A stretch of DNA of 64,000 bases from Halisarca cf. caerulea (lineage: Eukaryota > Porifera > Demospongiae > Chondrillida > Halisarcidae). The stretch is from positions 6,861,618 to 6,925,617 of the forward strand of contig CAUJGJ010000444.1 in assembly GCA_963170055.1 (NCBI GenBank), written 5' to 3'. Shown here in pieces: positions 11,241 through 22,819 of this stretch. The position numbers and the translations under genes were made by a program. The notes beneath the pieces were generated by a model. That model was given only the letters and a program-made list of their open reading frames with translations, made no database searches and had not been told where the DNA came from. The first letter of the stretch is position 1. Each line of letters begins with the position of its first letter.

Positions 11241-12507
11241 AATATCATTCTTGTATGTCGGTCTGCCAACTATCGGAACACTGTCACGTATTACGTTTGG
11301 AAGACCACTCCAATCACAACTCGTTCGCTCAATAAATTCAAGTATACCAAGTATCATCATAATGCAAAGAACACAAGGATAGGTGTACAGGCGTGAGGTG
11401 GCCCTGGTACAATAGGTCTAGACAGTACGGTGATGCAACAAATATAAAACATCTAATAATTTTAACCATTATGAACGCATAAATCGTCTTGATTACTGAT
11501 CGTCAGCAAGTGACAACGTAATATCTATGGCAATTCCTTCAGCGCACTGCTGGACATGTGGAGCAACTCCAACCCAGAACAGAAGAATTCTTAACTCCCT
11601 AGCAAATATGAGAATTTTAGATCTAGAGCTCTATCATAAAAGTGGAATGGTAGAAAGCTCGTTGTCGCCGCTTCTGAAGCAAATGGACCAGGGGGAATTG
11701 ATCGGTTGCTGAATATACGTTATGATATGTAAACCACTCAATATAGCTCAGTATATAGCTAGACCCGCTAAAATTCCAGCTTGTTAGCACATTAGGGAGA
11801 TTTTGGACATGTCCCACATGCATAGGGAGTGAGCTCAAGTATATACTCCAAACACGAGGTGACGTCACCTGATATTAAATGGCTGTGCAAATGGCCGTTA
11901 TCATGGCTAACTTTCAGCGCCTATTGTGGAAACCCTACGTTAAGACAACGAATCTGAAAAATCACCCCTGATCAAAGTTTCTAATTGTTATTAAAGTTAT
12001 TTTAAGGACATTTTTGGACTTGTAGTCTTGGAACCAAGGAAATCGTTTAGGTATAATGTAAGTGCCTCTTTTAGTAATTGTGTACGAAGCACCGTTAGGG
12101 TCTGCGAAAGTTTTCACCTTGTTTGTGTGCTACTCTCGTGCCCCCTGCCAATTGGTGGGACTAATTGTCGCATACCCTTTCGATCAAGAAGAGATTTCGT
12201 GTCAAAAATTTCCAATTTCCAAGTGCCTTAAACAAGCAATGAACACGTTATCTGTTAAAATGGTAATTTCTTTTTTATACTTTTTGCTCCTAATTGGGCT
12301 GTATTTCAAGCAATGGCATGTAATATTATTTCCTTTTAGGGAAATGTTTTAAGTTTTAAACTATGGTGAGCATGGTTTGCATTCAATTTATATATGCATA
12401 CCATTCCATTCATTTAGAATCAATGAGAATCTAGGCCATAACAAAGAAATGAAAATGAGAAATACATGCGGCATGTACTACAACAGATGTGTATGCAACT
12501 TCTTTGT
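11241..12507. other. No recognised gene
   Basis: A frame at 11527-11712 beginning MAIPSAHCWTCGATPTQN has a CWTC motif but no recognisable family. Frames at 12028-12352 are Phe/Leu-rich and look random. No repeats stand out. Confidence 0.5.
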
Positions 12508-12852
12508 TCACATGGAGTCATAATGCTGTTTTAGATGCTTCTTAGTTCTTTGTCTTAATCTTCCAGTGTTGGTCAGAGGAAATCCATAAATAATGATACT
12601 GGTTTGGGGAATTATGTCAACCCAGTCAACCATTTGTCGTCCTTGCCGTAACTTTCAAGGTTTCCACACAGATGCATATGTTCCTTTCAGCCATGCCACC
12701 TCGATATCACTTTCCTGAACACGTAGGATCCTAGCTATGACAGGTATGCTTTCATTGCCTTCACACTCGACTGCTACCAAGTCTCCTTTCTGCAAACCAG
12801 ACATTTCTGCAACATGCTGGACTTGATTTTTCTGGTATGACCCAGTGTACAC
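12508..12852 (-). pseudogene. Terminal exon of an unnamed conserved protein
   Basis: On the minus strand a clear acceptor (TTGCTTATTGCAG) precedes a frame reading VYTGSYQKNQVQHVAEMSGL and KGDLVAVECEG, then ESDIEVAWLKGTYASVW. The frame stops at TGA, but one frame change later continues RQMVDWVDIIPQTSIIIYGF, ending in a basic TGRLRQRTKKHLKQHY tail and TGA at 12510. The first half resembles a small beta-barrel reader domain (BAH or Tudor-like: VAV...W..G.Y..W). The second half is a module I recall from many sponge and cnidarian uncharacterised proteins. Function unknown. No upstream exon was identified. Confidence 0.45.
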
Positions 12853-12924
12853 CTGCAATAAGCAATGAATAAGATTTTAGATGAATTCTAGTACTGACAA
12901 AAGCAATTAGCAAGTATAAGCCAT

Positions 12925-13660
12925 TTAAATCAGTAAAGCGAGGTTACAAGACTTGGTGTATCTGCGACTCCACCAATGGATACATCATGTACAACCTTGA
13001 TTTGTACACTGGGGCATCCATTGGGTCATTGGCGGATGATGATGGGCTGGGTTCAAGGATTGTACAGAAGCTAATGGAACCTCTGTACAATCTAAACCAC
13101 CATATATACATGGACAATTTCTTTAGCAGTGTGTCCCTTGCTACTAAACTGAAAAGTAAGTCTACCTACATGATTGGCACTGCTAGAGCAAGTCCAAGCT
13201 TTGTCAAGAGGAGAGAGACGGGCCACAGTTGTTGATGGGATTGAATGCATTGTGTGGAAAGACAACAAAGCTGTGGCCTTGGTTAACACAGTTTCTAATC
13301 CCAACAAGGCTTCAAGCATCCCCTGTCACAATAAAGATGGATTTAGAAGACAAGTATCCTGGCCAAAAAGCATTGAGCTATACAACAAATACATGGGGGT
13401 GTCGATTTGTTTGATTCTCGTCGAAAAACATACTCTTCGAGCAGAATATCAAAGAAATGTTCATCTGCCCAGCTACCGCCTCCAGCAAGCCGTCTATGAG
13501 AGCGCCATTTCCCCAATTCACAACAAAGCCGTGTGTGCAAGGAAAGGAGAAGAACAATGTTTTGTTGCAATGATTGTTATCCTTCCAATCCAATCCCTCT
13601 CTGTCCAACAGATTGCTTCCGTATTTATCACACCAAGGCAGATATCAGCCACAAATGATC
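12925..13660 (+). pseudogene. piggyBac transposase, copy 3 (fragment)
   Basis: A 5'-truncated piggyBac transposase beginning inside the core (KSVKRGYKTWCICDS). The second catalytic aspartate is in HIYMDNFFSS. The third is lost from the main frame because one G is missing in the run encoding MGGVD near 13396; reading one base over restores GVDLFDSRRKTYSSS. A segment between the core and the tail is deleted. The cysteine-rich C-terminus survives as FCCNDCYPSNPIPLCPTDCF. The N-terminus, first aspartate and element ends are missing. Confidence 0.8.
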
Positions 13661-13705
13661 CACACGATGAACTACAACCATATGACAGCGATGTTTTTGC
13701 AGCTG

Positions 13706-14210
13706 AGGGTATGTGAGCATTTAGTGCTGAGCAGTGTAACCTTTCTGTTCCAGGGAGAAGGCCAGAATGTCCCCTCTACAGAGGGTTGAGAGGAAAAACA
13801 AAAGGAGGTTCCATCATCACGGAGCTAGAGGGAGTTAGTACTCATTCTCAAGGATGTTGAGAAGAGAGCTAAGGAGTGGGAGACCAGCTGTGAGACCCAA
13901 TTATAATAATATTAAACAAGAGTCCATGGGCAGATTTCAAGTGTTCTGAATATAATAAGTTCACAGCACAAGTACTAAATATATAAAGGCTGTCACAATA
14001 CTTATAAATAGAATTAAGAAAATTGCACATATCCAAGTCACAGACATTCAAACACTCTGTTGTCTGTTCATTTTCACTACATCGAGAGGAAAAAAAAAAG
14101 GAGGTTCCATCATCACGGAGAGGGAGTTAGTACTCATTCTCAAGGATGTTGAGAAGAGAGCTAAGGAGTGGGAGACCAGCTGCGAGACCCAAAGCTCCCC
14201 CCATACGGTT
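13706..14210 (+). repeat. Duplicated segment bordering piggyBac 3
   Basis: The block GGAGGTTCCATCATCACGGA, followed by GGGAGTTAGTACTCATTCTC and a GAGAAGAGAGC stretch, occurs at about 13804-13905 and again at about 14100-14205. The piece at 13706-13790 (CAGCTGAGGGTATGTGAGCA) belongs to the mosaic repeat that dominates 14.6-18.5 kb. Confidence 0.8.
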
Positions 14211-14620
14211 CTTTGAAAAGAAGCCAAAGAATAGCAGAGAGCAGCCCTTTGAGACTCCAGATCGTTCTTTACCACGAGTTCAGGCTGAAGCCATAGCCCA
14301 GCCTAGAAACGATATTGGTACCTACGATGTAGAAATAGTGTAGAATTGACAGATGATGAGAAGCTATGGCTACTAAAGAATGTTTTTAGACCCACTAGTA
14401 GTTATGCATTCTGTCATAGAGAAGACTATGGAAAGAAACGCACATTCCAATATTCTTGGCTGGCACAATTCTCTTGGCTTTGCTACTCTGTGGCTAAAAA
14501 CGGTGGATATTGTGTGAATTCCTTTCTTTTTGCCAAGTCCAACATGCCTCTTGGTCAGCTTGTCACATCGCCAATGACTAAGTTGATTACAGACTTCCGT
14601 GAAACACATGCCGAGGTTGA
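14146..14620 (+). pseudogene. hAT element N-terminus with TTF-type zinc finger
   Basis: The first frame reads PRNDIGTYDVEIV. After a shift near 14344 the second reads SVELTDDEKLWLLKNVFRPT, SYAFCHREDYGKKRTFQYSW and CYSVAKNGGYCVNSFLFAKS. This is the TTF-type zinc-finger region that precedes hAT-superfamily transposases related to ZMYM1-like proteins: DIG, then a conserved Trp/Leu run, then the second Cys pair and FA+. The DDE core and dimerisation domain are absent, because the mosaic repeat begins at about 14640. Confidence 0.7.
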
Positions 14621-15419
14621 GATTTTAGAAACCCCCTCCTTTTTTTTCCTGGCTACGCCCCTGCCAGGAATCCTTCTAAAGTTGACACTGGTACTTCTTA
14701 CAACGTGACAAGCATGATTGTACCAAAATGTGATGGAGTCTTCATGCAGTGGATGCGTGGATGTCAAGAGAAGAAGGGTTCTTCCAAAGAGACCAGCTGA
14801 AGTTCTAGTGGATGTTTCTACTCAACACCTATGTTCCTACAGTAGTGACAGGAGTCACTGTTTTGGTGAGTTTAATCTTTCTGGAGGTGATTGGTAACTG
14901 CTGTTGTCTTCTTTCAGTAAGAAGAAAGCTGCAAGCAAGTCCCATGAAACAGCTTATCAGAAAAGCTAGAATAAAGCAGCCATTGTTTTGGTAGGTTTAG
15001 CCAATCTACTTCTTTGTCATATAATTTTTTTTCTTTTTGATGTGTGGTTGTTTTTTGTTTGTGTAAATATACACACAACTGTTTATTTGATATGTCTTTC
15101 GTTTCTTTTACCATGCAGCTGAGGGTACGCGAGCATTTGGTGCTGAGCAGAGTCACCCTTCTGTTCCAGGGAGAAGGCCAGAATGTCCCCTCTACAGAGG
15201 GTTGAGACTGTGCCGTGCCCTTCCTGAACAGATGGACTGAGCTCTCACCAAGTGTGTGCTCACTTGGCTGAAGTTCTCCATCCATTGCGTTACAAGATTG
15301 GATGTTTCATTGTAGGAAGGTTGCCAAGATCCTTCTGAAGTAGACACTGGTACTTCTTACAATGTGACAAACATGATTGTACCAAAATGTGATGAAGTCT
15401 TCGTGCAGTGGATGCGTGG

Positions 15420-16970
15420 CACGGCCATTCACAAATGGAAACTTAGTTTCCATTTCTATTGGGAATGGGGATGTAGAAGCTGATCACTTCAAAAGTTGTA
15501 GGAACAACGAAAGCTGCAATTCGTGGCGGAGAAATGGCCCCTGAATCTCAAACATTATACATAGATGAGTTATAACACTTATTGTTCACAACCCGTTTCA
15601 TTTCTAGTAGTATTAAGTGTAGCTGGCATTCACAATGTATTCATATGCTAGCTTTTTAAAGTATATTTTACCTTCCTGCCAGTTTTCAGAGTTTCAGACT
15701 ATACGAGCAGTAGCCCCTGGTATCGAAAAACATATTCTGACTTCATCTTATTTCAGCACATCACGGAAAAGCTTTAGGAAGAGTATTTATGACCATAATA
15801 TTATATTATAAATATAGCACAATATGTAACTACGTATATTATGCAGTACAATTATTACAACAATGTAATAATAATACTTATTATGAATATATATTATATA
15901 AAGTTAAATCCAGTTGTAAAATACCTCATGTACATCTAGTATATAATGCATGCACATAATTATGTTAGTTGAATAAAAGATACCACAGTACGTATACGTG
16001 CAACTTCCTCTTTTGTGTGTATGTGTGGGTGGGTGTGGGTGTGATCATGAGCGTGTGTGTGTGTGTGTGCGCGTATGTGTGTATGTGTGTATGCACGTGT
16101 GCGCACACGCGTGTGTGGTGTGTACGTGTGTGCGCACATGTGTGTGTGTGTGTGCATGTACAATAATATTATAATAAACTGAATCAGATAATAATTTAAG
16201 AATCATCAAAGCATTTACCATGTAGGTAATAGTTATTGTACTAGTACTTTTATTCATACAGTGTATTGATTATTATTATTTGTGCGGCGAAAAGATGCAT
16301 AACCGTTTGAAATCAATATTATAGTTCAGTCAGAGGCACTACTGAACAGCTACTTTTGGTTATGAAAGCACACCACCTCAGCATCCATCCTTCCAATAGT
16401 GCAAAATCTGAGGAAAATCCATCCAAAAAAAGAAGAAAAGTTCAAGACAAAAGCACTAAGCAGCAGCAGTAAACTACATACTTAGAATATACTTATCAAT
16501 GTCATCATAGACCCTCAATCCCTGAATTGAGGGTCTACGATGTCATCGCGATTATTATATGGTTGCAATTTGAAGATGGCATAGCCACATGAATGCACAA
16601 AGTTGATTGATCATAACCGGAATTACGGGGAACGCTGAAATTAGTACAAACATTGATTGAATTTACCTATGAACATACTTTAAATTTGCAGTCACCAATC
16701 TACCAAGAAAACTGGCAGACGGCTACAATTCAACACCAAAACACAACGGGAGAAAATCTGAATTATACAAACAAGAGAGATCTTTCAAATCCAAAAATCC
16801 AATCTCATGAAATTTACACCACATATATCAATGTCAGTCCCGGAAATACTCTCATACACTTGTCCAACACAAATAAAAAGCTGTAGTTTGAGACAACGTA
16901 CATGCAATTCCTTCTGGAGTGGTCCCAGTTCCCAAATGAAACGGAAACTAAGATTTCATTATTGGTAGGA
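15420..16970. other. AT-rich spacer, no recognised gene
   Basis: Contains a GT/GC-rich microsatellite (about 16015-16156) and a perfect 12 bp hairpin, TAGACCCTCAAT / ATTGAGGGTCTA, at about 16509-16538. A 77-codon frame at 16653 has no features of a real protein. Confidence 0.6.
16015..16156. repeat. (GT)n/(GC)-type microsatellite
   Basis: A compound TG/CG dinucleotide run. It creates spurious His/Thr and Cys/Val frames on both strands. Confidence 0.95.
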
Positions 16971-18485
16971 TCGGAACAGCCGTGGTGGATGTGAAGAGAA
17001 GAAGGGTTCTTCCAAAGAGACCAGCTGAAGTTCTAGTGGATGTTTCTACTTAACACCTCGTGTTCCTACAGTGACAGGAGTCACTGTTTTGGTGAGTTTA
17101 ATCATTCTGGAGGTGATTGGTAACTGCTGTTGTCTTCAAATGGTAAGAAGACAGCTACAAGCAAGTCCCATGAAACAGCTTGTCAAAAGAGCTAGAATGA
17201 AGCAGCCCCTGTTTTGGTAGGTTTAACTTATCTACTTCTTTGTCATATTAATTTTTCCTTTTTGATGTGTGGTTGTTTTTTGTTTGTGTAAATATACACA
17301 CAACTGTTTATTTGATAATGTATCTCTCATTTCTTTTACCATGCAGCTGACGGTACGTAAGCATTTGGTGCTGAGCAGCGTCACCCTTCTGTTCCAGGGG
17401 AAGGTCAGAACATCCCCTCTACGGATGGTTGAGACCGTGCCCTTTCTGAACAGATGGACTGAGCTCTCACTGAGTGTGTACTCACTTGGCTGAAGTTCTC
17501 CATCCATTGTGTTGCAGGATTGGGCATTTCATTGTAGTGTACCAAAAAGTGATGGAGTCTTCATGTAGTGGATGTGTGAATGTGAAGAGAAGAAGGGTTC
17601 TTCCAAAGAGACCAGCTGAAGTTTCTAGTGGATGTTTCTACTCAAGACCACATGTTCCTACAGTGACAGGAGTCATTGTTGGTGTGTGGTTGTTTTTGTT
17701 CGTGTAAATATACACACAGCGGTTTATTTGATAATGTATCTTTTGATTCTTTTACCATGCAGCTGAGGGTACGCAAGCATTTTGTGCTGAGCAGTGTCAC
17801 TTTTCTGTTCCAGGGAGAAGGCTGGAACGTTCTCTCTGCGGAAGGTTGAGACTGTGCCCTTCCTGAACAGATGGACTGAGCTCTCACCGAGTGTGTACTC
17901 ACTTGATTAATGTTCTCAATCCATTACAGTGCAGGATTGGGCATTTCATTGTACCAAAATGTGATGGAGACTTGTGCAGTGGATGCATGGGTGTGAAGAG
18001 AAGGGTTCTTCCAAAGAGACCAGCTGAAGTTTCTAGTGGATGTTTCTACTCAAGACCACATGTTCCTACAGTGACAGGAGTCATTGTTGGTGTGTGGTTG
18101 TTTTTGTTCGTGTAAATATACACACAGTGGTTTATTTGATAATGTATCTTTTGATTCTTTTACCATGCAGCTGAGGGTACGCAAGCATTTTGTGCTGAGC
18201 AGTGTCACTTTTCTGTTCCAGGGAGAAGGCTGGAACGTTCTCTCTGCGGAAGGTTGAGACTGTGCCCTTCCTGAACAGATGGACTGAGCTCTCACCGAGT
18301 GTGTACTCACTTGATTAATGTTCTCAATCCATTACAGTGCAGGATTGGGCATTTCATTGTACCAAAATGTGATGGAGACTTGTGCAGTGGATGCATGGGT
18401 GTGAAGAGAAGGGTTCTTCCAAAGAGACCAGCTGAAGTTCTAGTGGATGTTTCTACTCAAGACCTGTCAGGCTGATGTTCCTACA

Positions 18486-18718
18486 GTGACAGGAGTCATT
18501 GCTTTGGTGAGTGTAATCATTCTTGAGCTGCCGTGGGAGATAATGAGAATCTGAAATTGAACAAACCTGGTAACCCTGGAAACTCCCTGGTAATGCTAAA
18601 GGTAATAGCACAATATGATCCTGTTTTGAAAGGCCATCTGGAGAAGCCAAGACAAATGAATGCCACATATATTTCATTAAGAATACAAAATGAGATCATC
18701 AAACATCATTGGTAGAAG
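18486..18718. repeat. Dispersed ~230 bp repeat, copy 1
   Basis: Shares a colinear block with 57886-58118, including GAGCTGCCGTGGGAGAT, GATCCTGTTTTGAAAGGCCA and ACATCATTGG, with scattered differences. Its start overlaps the last unit of the mosaic repeat. Confidence 0.85.
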
Positions 18719-19224
18719 TATTATCCAGAAGTCAAACTGGTACTCATTCTATTCACTTTAGTATCCAAATAGTATACAGGGTTCCGTTGTACTCAACAGA
18801 AAGGGGAGAGTGCTGCAAGCAAACACATCAGTGTTTCCAGTGTTTCTTTGCCTGTAACTTTGTACTAGAATAACAAAGAGGTACTATATGTGCAACGACT
18901 CCACACAAGCAAGGAAACGTGATAATGTGTACATTTTAAAATCAATGTAGAACCACAAAGATTTGAGCTCTACCGGTGACTGTCACATGCATCATGTACA
19001 TACGTACGCACTTCTCTGATTTGACCTTAACCCAAACCCTAACCATATTTCACAACCATTGATGAACAGCAACCACCTGCTACATCATCCACTGATCTAG
19101 TACAAGTGGGTCTATTATGACTTGGCTTTAAGGATGCAATTAGAGAAGGAGACGGTGACAAAGTAATTCGCTACTGGCAGTACTTTTTACTGTTATTCAA
19201 AGCCAGTAACAAGACAAAGAGTGT
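18719..19224. other. No recognised gene
   Basis: AT-rich DNA without long frames or clear repeats. Confidence 0.5.
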
Positions 19225-19350
19225 AACAAGCTAGCCCGTCCCACAAACACCCTACAGGCGAGAAAAGCAGAGGATGGTCTAGCCCGAATAGCAATTCATT
19301 CGCACCTTGGCTGCGTGACTACTGACCCATCAGATAATCATTGCCCGGAA
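19225..19350. mobile_element. Truncated end of the 795 bp transposon family
   Basis: The segment AACAAGCTAGCCCGTCCCAC, followed by GGATGGTCTAGC, AATAGCAATTCATTCGCACC and CAGATAATCATTGCCCGG, is a diverged reverse-oriented copy of the right end of the 10378-11172 element. No opposite end was found nearby, so this copy is a fragment or too decayed to recognise. Confidence 0.65.
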
Positions 19351-20985
19351 TCTGGTTCAAAGAATTTTTGATGAGTGATGTAGGTCAAGTAGAGCATACA
19401 CTGTATATAAGTTGTTAGAGAATGAACTGTGTAATTGTTTGTGCTTTGTAGAAGATTAAGCATGACAACATAATTTTGATGAGAGAACAGACAGTGGACA
19501 TAACCAGTGTGTTTTACAGCAAGGACATGGCAAATCTATTGTGTTTGAGATCGTACTCTTGGTGTCATGCGACACTTGCAGTAGTTCTTATTGTTCATTC
19601 CTTTGTTTTAAACAACCACGGAGCTATGTAAAAACGTACGCTGAAGATTTAACAGAGTAGTGCAAGAAGATCGATTTTGGCCCAGAAGAGAAGCCTTCAC
19701 TGATCAAAATCTTTGTAAAAGGAGATCTAGATGGCGGTCCATGACTACGGAAATCTAAGGAGTGATTTCTAAGAGGTAAAGCTAAATTTTCACCTCGCGT
19801 ATACTTTTGATTGGCAATGCTTATTCCTTTCAAGCAATGCCTCACAATTTCTTGTCTTGTACTGGGTGGAAAACTACAAAATGTTGCACATAACAGCCAA
19901 GGAATAGAATTTCAAAAGTATATATATGCAGTGGAAAGTTAGATATTGATCCAAAGTTTATGTTAAACCCACTTTTACATGGTTTAAAAGCCACTAACCT
20001 AGATCTCAGCGTTTTCCGCCAGCTAGTTTAACCACAAGCAGAACCATAGATACTCTAGTATCTATGGCAGAACTTGTGTGCTGTTTGTCTATAGAAGTGC
20101 ATGTGACGGCACGTGACTTTACTGAGTGAAGAGATGACTTTCACCACAAGAAAATTTCATCGAAAATCGCGGTGGTAAAAAATCTACGATTTCCAGCTTG
20201 AAACTTTGAAGTATTGTTCCTAAAGGCCCAAACCCCTAGAATCAAATTCAGGGTCTTTGTACGTTGTTCCATTTCCTTTATGTCCAACGGATTGTAACTA
20301 CTCACCCTCAAATTTTGCACAAATCGTTGGACATAACAGCCATGCAGTGGAGCCTGAAGACCCTGAATTCGATTTAGTAAGTTCGGTACCTGTGTGTTCT
20401 TTTGAGCCCAGTTTTGTGTTCAAAAGCCTAAGTTTCTACCACTGCGTTTTTGCATTTTTATATTTTCTTATACGGTCAGAAAAAAACTCATCATATGAAG
20501 TTTTGTGGCCCTCCACAATAATCTAAAAGACTTCGATACAAAGTAGATATGCTTAAGATATAATACAAAGCATTTTCTGGGGATCACTATACGTGCACAT
20601 GCCAAACAGACCGATAAATTTTACTCCTTCGGTAACGGCTGCCATTTTTGTTTATGTCCAAGATCGGACATAACATACCTGCGTTCAGGAGCAGAGATAT
20701 GTGATAGACTGAAGACACAGCGGATGGGCTATCCTAAAACTTTATTTATACTCAGACTGTTCACAGTTGTACCTCCAAATTAGGTATGCATTACAGTACC
20801 TGTTCACGGCCCCGCCATCTAGTCCAGGTGTACATGACAATCATCTAATCACCATGTACCACAGTGCAGCCACCCAATCAACCACGGAGGGTTGGACTCG
20901 GTACATTGTGCAAATTCCTACATCCTGCATCAATATTTTAGCTGCAGGGTTTAGGAAAATACACACTGTACCCAGTCCAACCCAC
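19351..20985. other. No recognised gene
   Basis: Short unrelated frames only. Around 20220-20380 the words CCTAGAATCAAATTCAGGGTC and GACCCTGAATTCGATTTAG form a loose inverted pair, which may be a decayed MITE. Confidence 0.5.
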
Positions 20986-20993
20986 CTCTGTCT

Positions 20994-21205
20994 AGCTCTA
21001 TGCCCGTCTAGCCCCATGTATGCCTATCGCTATGCCCGTCTAGCCCTATGTTCATCTGGCCCTATGCATGTCTAGTCCTATGCCCGTCTAGCCCTATGTT
21101 CATCTAGTCCTATGCATGTCTAGTCCTATGCATGTCTAGTCCTATGCATGTCTAGTCCTATGCATGTCTAGCCCTATGCATGTCTAGCCCTATGCTTGTC
21201 CAGCC
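20994..21205. repeat. 16 bp minisatellite, ~13 units
   Basis: Units of the form TAGYCCTATGCATGTC repeat every 16 bp. Variants such as GCCCGTC and TTCATC alternate in the first half, and the second half is nearly uniform. Confidence 0.95.
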
Positions 21206-21305
21206 CTGAGTAACAAACAACCTTACCTTGTTCCAATGTTTTTGACGTTTGACAATTTTTATCCATATATCTTTTTTCCATTTTTAAATGTTTTTATATG
21301 GTTGA

Positions 21306-21306
<1 letters not shown>

Positions 21307-21361
<55 letters not shown>
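21307..21361. repeat. (TA)n(GA)n microsatellite
   Basis: A short TA run followed by about 42 bases of GA repeat. Confidence 0.95.
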
Positions 21362-21364
<3 letters not shown>

Positions 21365-21730
21365 GGTGATTGTGCAACCATAGGGAATTTAGTATTAGAA
21401 GGAGGTCTGATATATGCCATAATGACCAGTTGGCTCATATCAGACCTCAAAAAAATGGCGGACATATCGTAGCTACTGATTTTCAGAAATGCCTGACAAG
21501 ATAAAAGCAAATTGATTATTTTGAAGCCTTATTCTTAATAGCTTGTTTTCAAAGTGTGACCTTTGTGTGAAATACACCAACATAAGGCCTATGATCAGAA
21601 ACAGTGGAGACAAAGATAGATTGCAAGAAGAGTACAGACATCATTTGAAAAGTGTTGAGTAAGGCTGTTGAGGTACTTGATAAAGAGGCTTCTGATGCTC
21701 CAATAAACTTGCATGGTTGTTTAATTGGAA

Positions 21731-21936
21731 TACAGTGGAACCTCAGAATAAAGGACTCTTGCGGCATGCAATATACATTTGGCTGATTTTGTTCTTTGTA
21801 GAGAGGTTGTCCTCTTTCAAAGGTTTAAAATATATTAACATTTCGGGATCTCAAGCTGTGTCCTTTAAAGAGAGGTTTATTATTAATACTGTGTCCTTAT
21901 TTTGGAGTGTCCACTATAATCCAAGGTACCACTGTA
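21731..21936. mobile_element. ~206 bp MITE with TACAGTGG ends
   Basis: The ends are inverted copies, TACAGTGGAACCT on the left and AGGTACCACTGTA on the right. The terminal TA may be part of a TA target duplication. The body has no coding capacity. A related end (CAGGTTTCACTGTA) lies near 59185-59198. Confidence 0.7.
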
Positions 21937-22121
21937 TATCTCAAATAACAGATGTGAAAGGAAAGAATATTACCAGCACAGAGAGAGTTGGCCCGTGCAG
22001 AACCTGAAAAATACTTAACAATAATTATTGGTAAGTTGATTTTTAAGTGCAGCTAAAGAATGAAGTACACACATGAATTTAATGTAATGTTTGTACCAAT
22101 TTTAATGTATGTGATACATAG

Positions 22122-22462
22122 ATGGCATGGATCAGCAAAAAAACAATGTGCCTAGTTTGACGAAACTACCCAAGAGCACCCAAACTCTGTGGAAGTTGTG
22201 AACACATCTGACTGGAGCCCTTCTACATACTAAAGCTGAGTTTGGCAAGTTGGCATATTGTGCCTTTGATCTACTGCAGTATCCACATGATGCAAATATT
22301 GTACTCGGTGTACTTATGGATTTACTCTGCATTCACCTGGAGGAAACTGAGTCTTGGTCAACAACTCTCTTTTTGCAACTCGATAATTGTTTTAGGGAAA
22401 ATAAAAATCGGTACATCTTAGCATTTTGTTCCCTACTGGTGGCAAAGAACATCTTCAAGGAG
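22122..22462 (+). pseudogene. DUF7869-family exon
   Basis: A GT/AG exon: acceptor ATACATAG at 22121, donor GTATAC at 22463. One frame reads GMDQQKNNVPSLTKLPKSTQ, TGA, THLTGALLHTKAEFGK, CAFDLLQYPHDANIV, TTLFLQLDNCFRENKNRY and LLVAKNIFKE. This order and the LDN.xRENKN core match DUF7869 proteins, widespread in sponges, corals and fish genomes and often linked to mobile elements. Their activity is unknown. The TGA at about 22197 replaces a probable CGA arginine. The following exon (GHTHEDID motif) was not found. Confidence 0.75.
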
Positions 22463-22819
22463 GTATACCTTTTCAAGCTATTAGCTAGTAATATCAAGAA
22501 TATGAAGCGCGTGTAAGCTACACCACATGCTTAAGGTAGCGGGTCAGGAGCCATTTTGCGGGCACGGTATGAATAATATTAAAGCATCATGAATTCAATT
22601 ATCCGCAACGGTCACATGATGAGCACGAGGATAGTAAGATGGTCGCTGCAATCGTTTCGTTCTGATTATTCTCTTGCTAAGTTGGTTAGTGAGAACGAAA
22701 AGCATCATTGCCACTCCAGACGATCAATTTATCTATATTTACATATGTAAATGCGATTGTGGTTCATCTGACGTCGTTGTTCACGTGCCAACGATTGAAA
22801 AGAGCTGCCTTTTTCAAGA

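Larger units (their letters stand above)
14640..18540. repeat. Mosaic tandem repeat region
   Basis: Several segments recur in the same order: CAGCTGAGGGTACG with a 'GTGCTGAGCAG' block, GAACAGATGGACTGAGCTCT, a block around CCAAAGAGACCAGCTGAAGT, CCTACAGTGACAGGAGTCA, and a stretch containing GTGTAAATATACACAC. Copies start near 14690, 16975, 17530 and 17940, with a partial copy at 18350. The copies at 17.64 and 18.05 kb are almost identical and exactly 408 bp apart. Splice-like signals (TTTTACCATGCAG) recur in each unit. Frames of 60-90 codons inside the units repeat with them and match no known family. Confidence 0.85.

Noticed and set aside
15960..16257. Frames rich in His/Thr or Cys/Val
   Set aside because: Products of the TG microsatellite; the same holds for frames at 44464-44973, 47906-48348, 49127-49360, 53552-53819 and 55105-55484.
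17642..18310. Two identical 86-codon minus-strand frames
   Set aside because: Identity comes from the 408 bp tandem duplication. No protein signature, and the repeat is better described at DNA level.
20994..21205. 16 bp repeated units with palindromic words
   Set aside because: A simple minisatellite; no spacers and no coding content.
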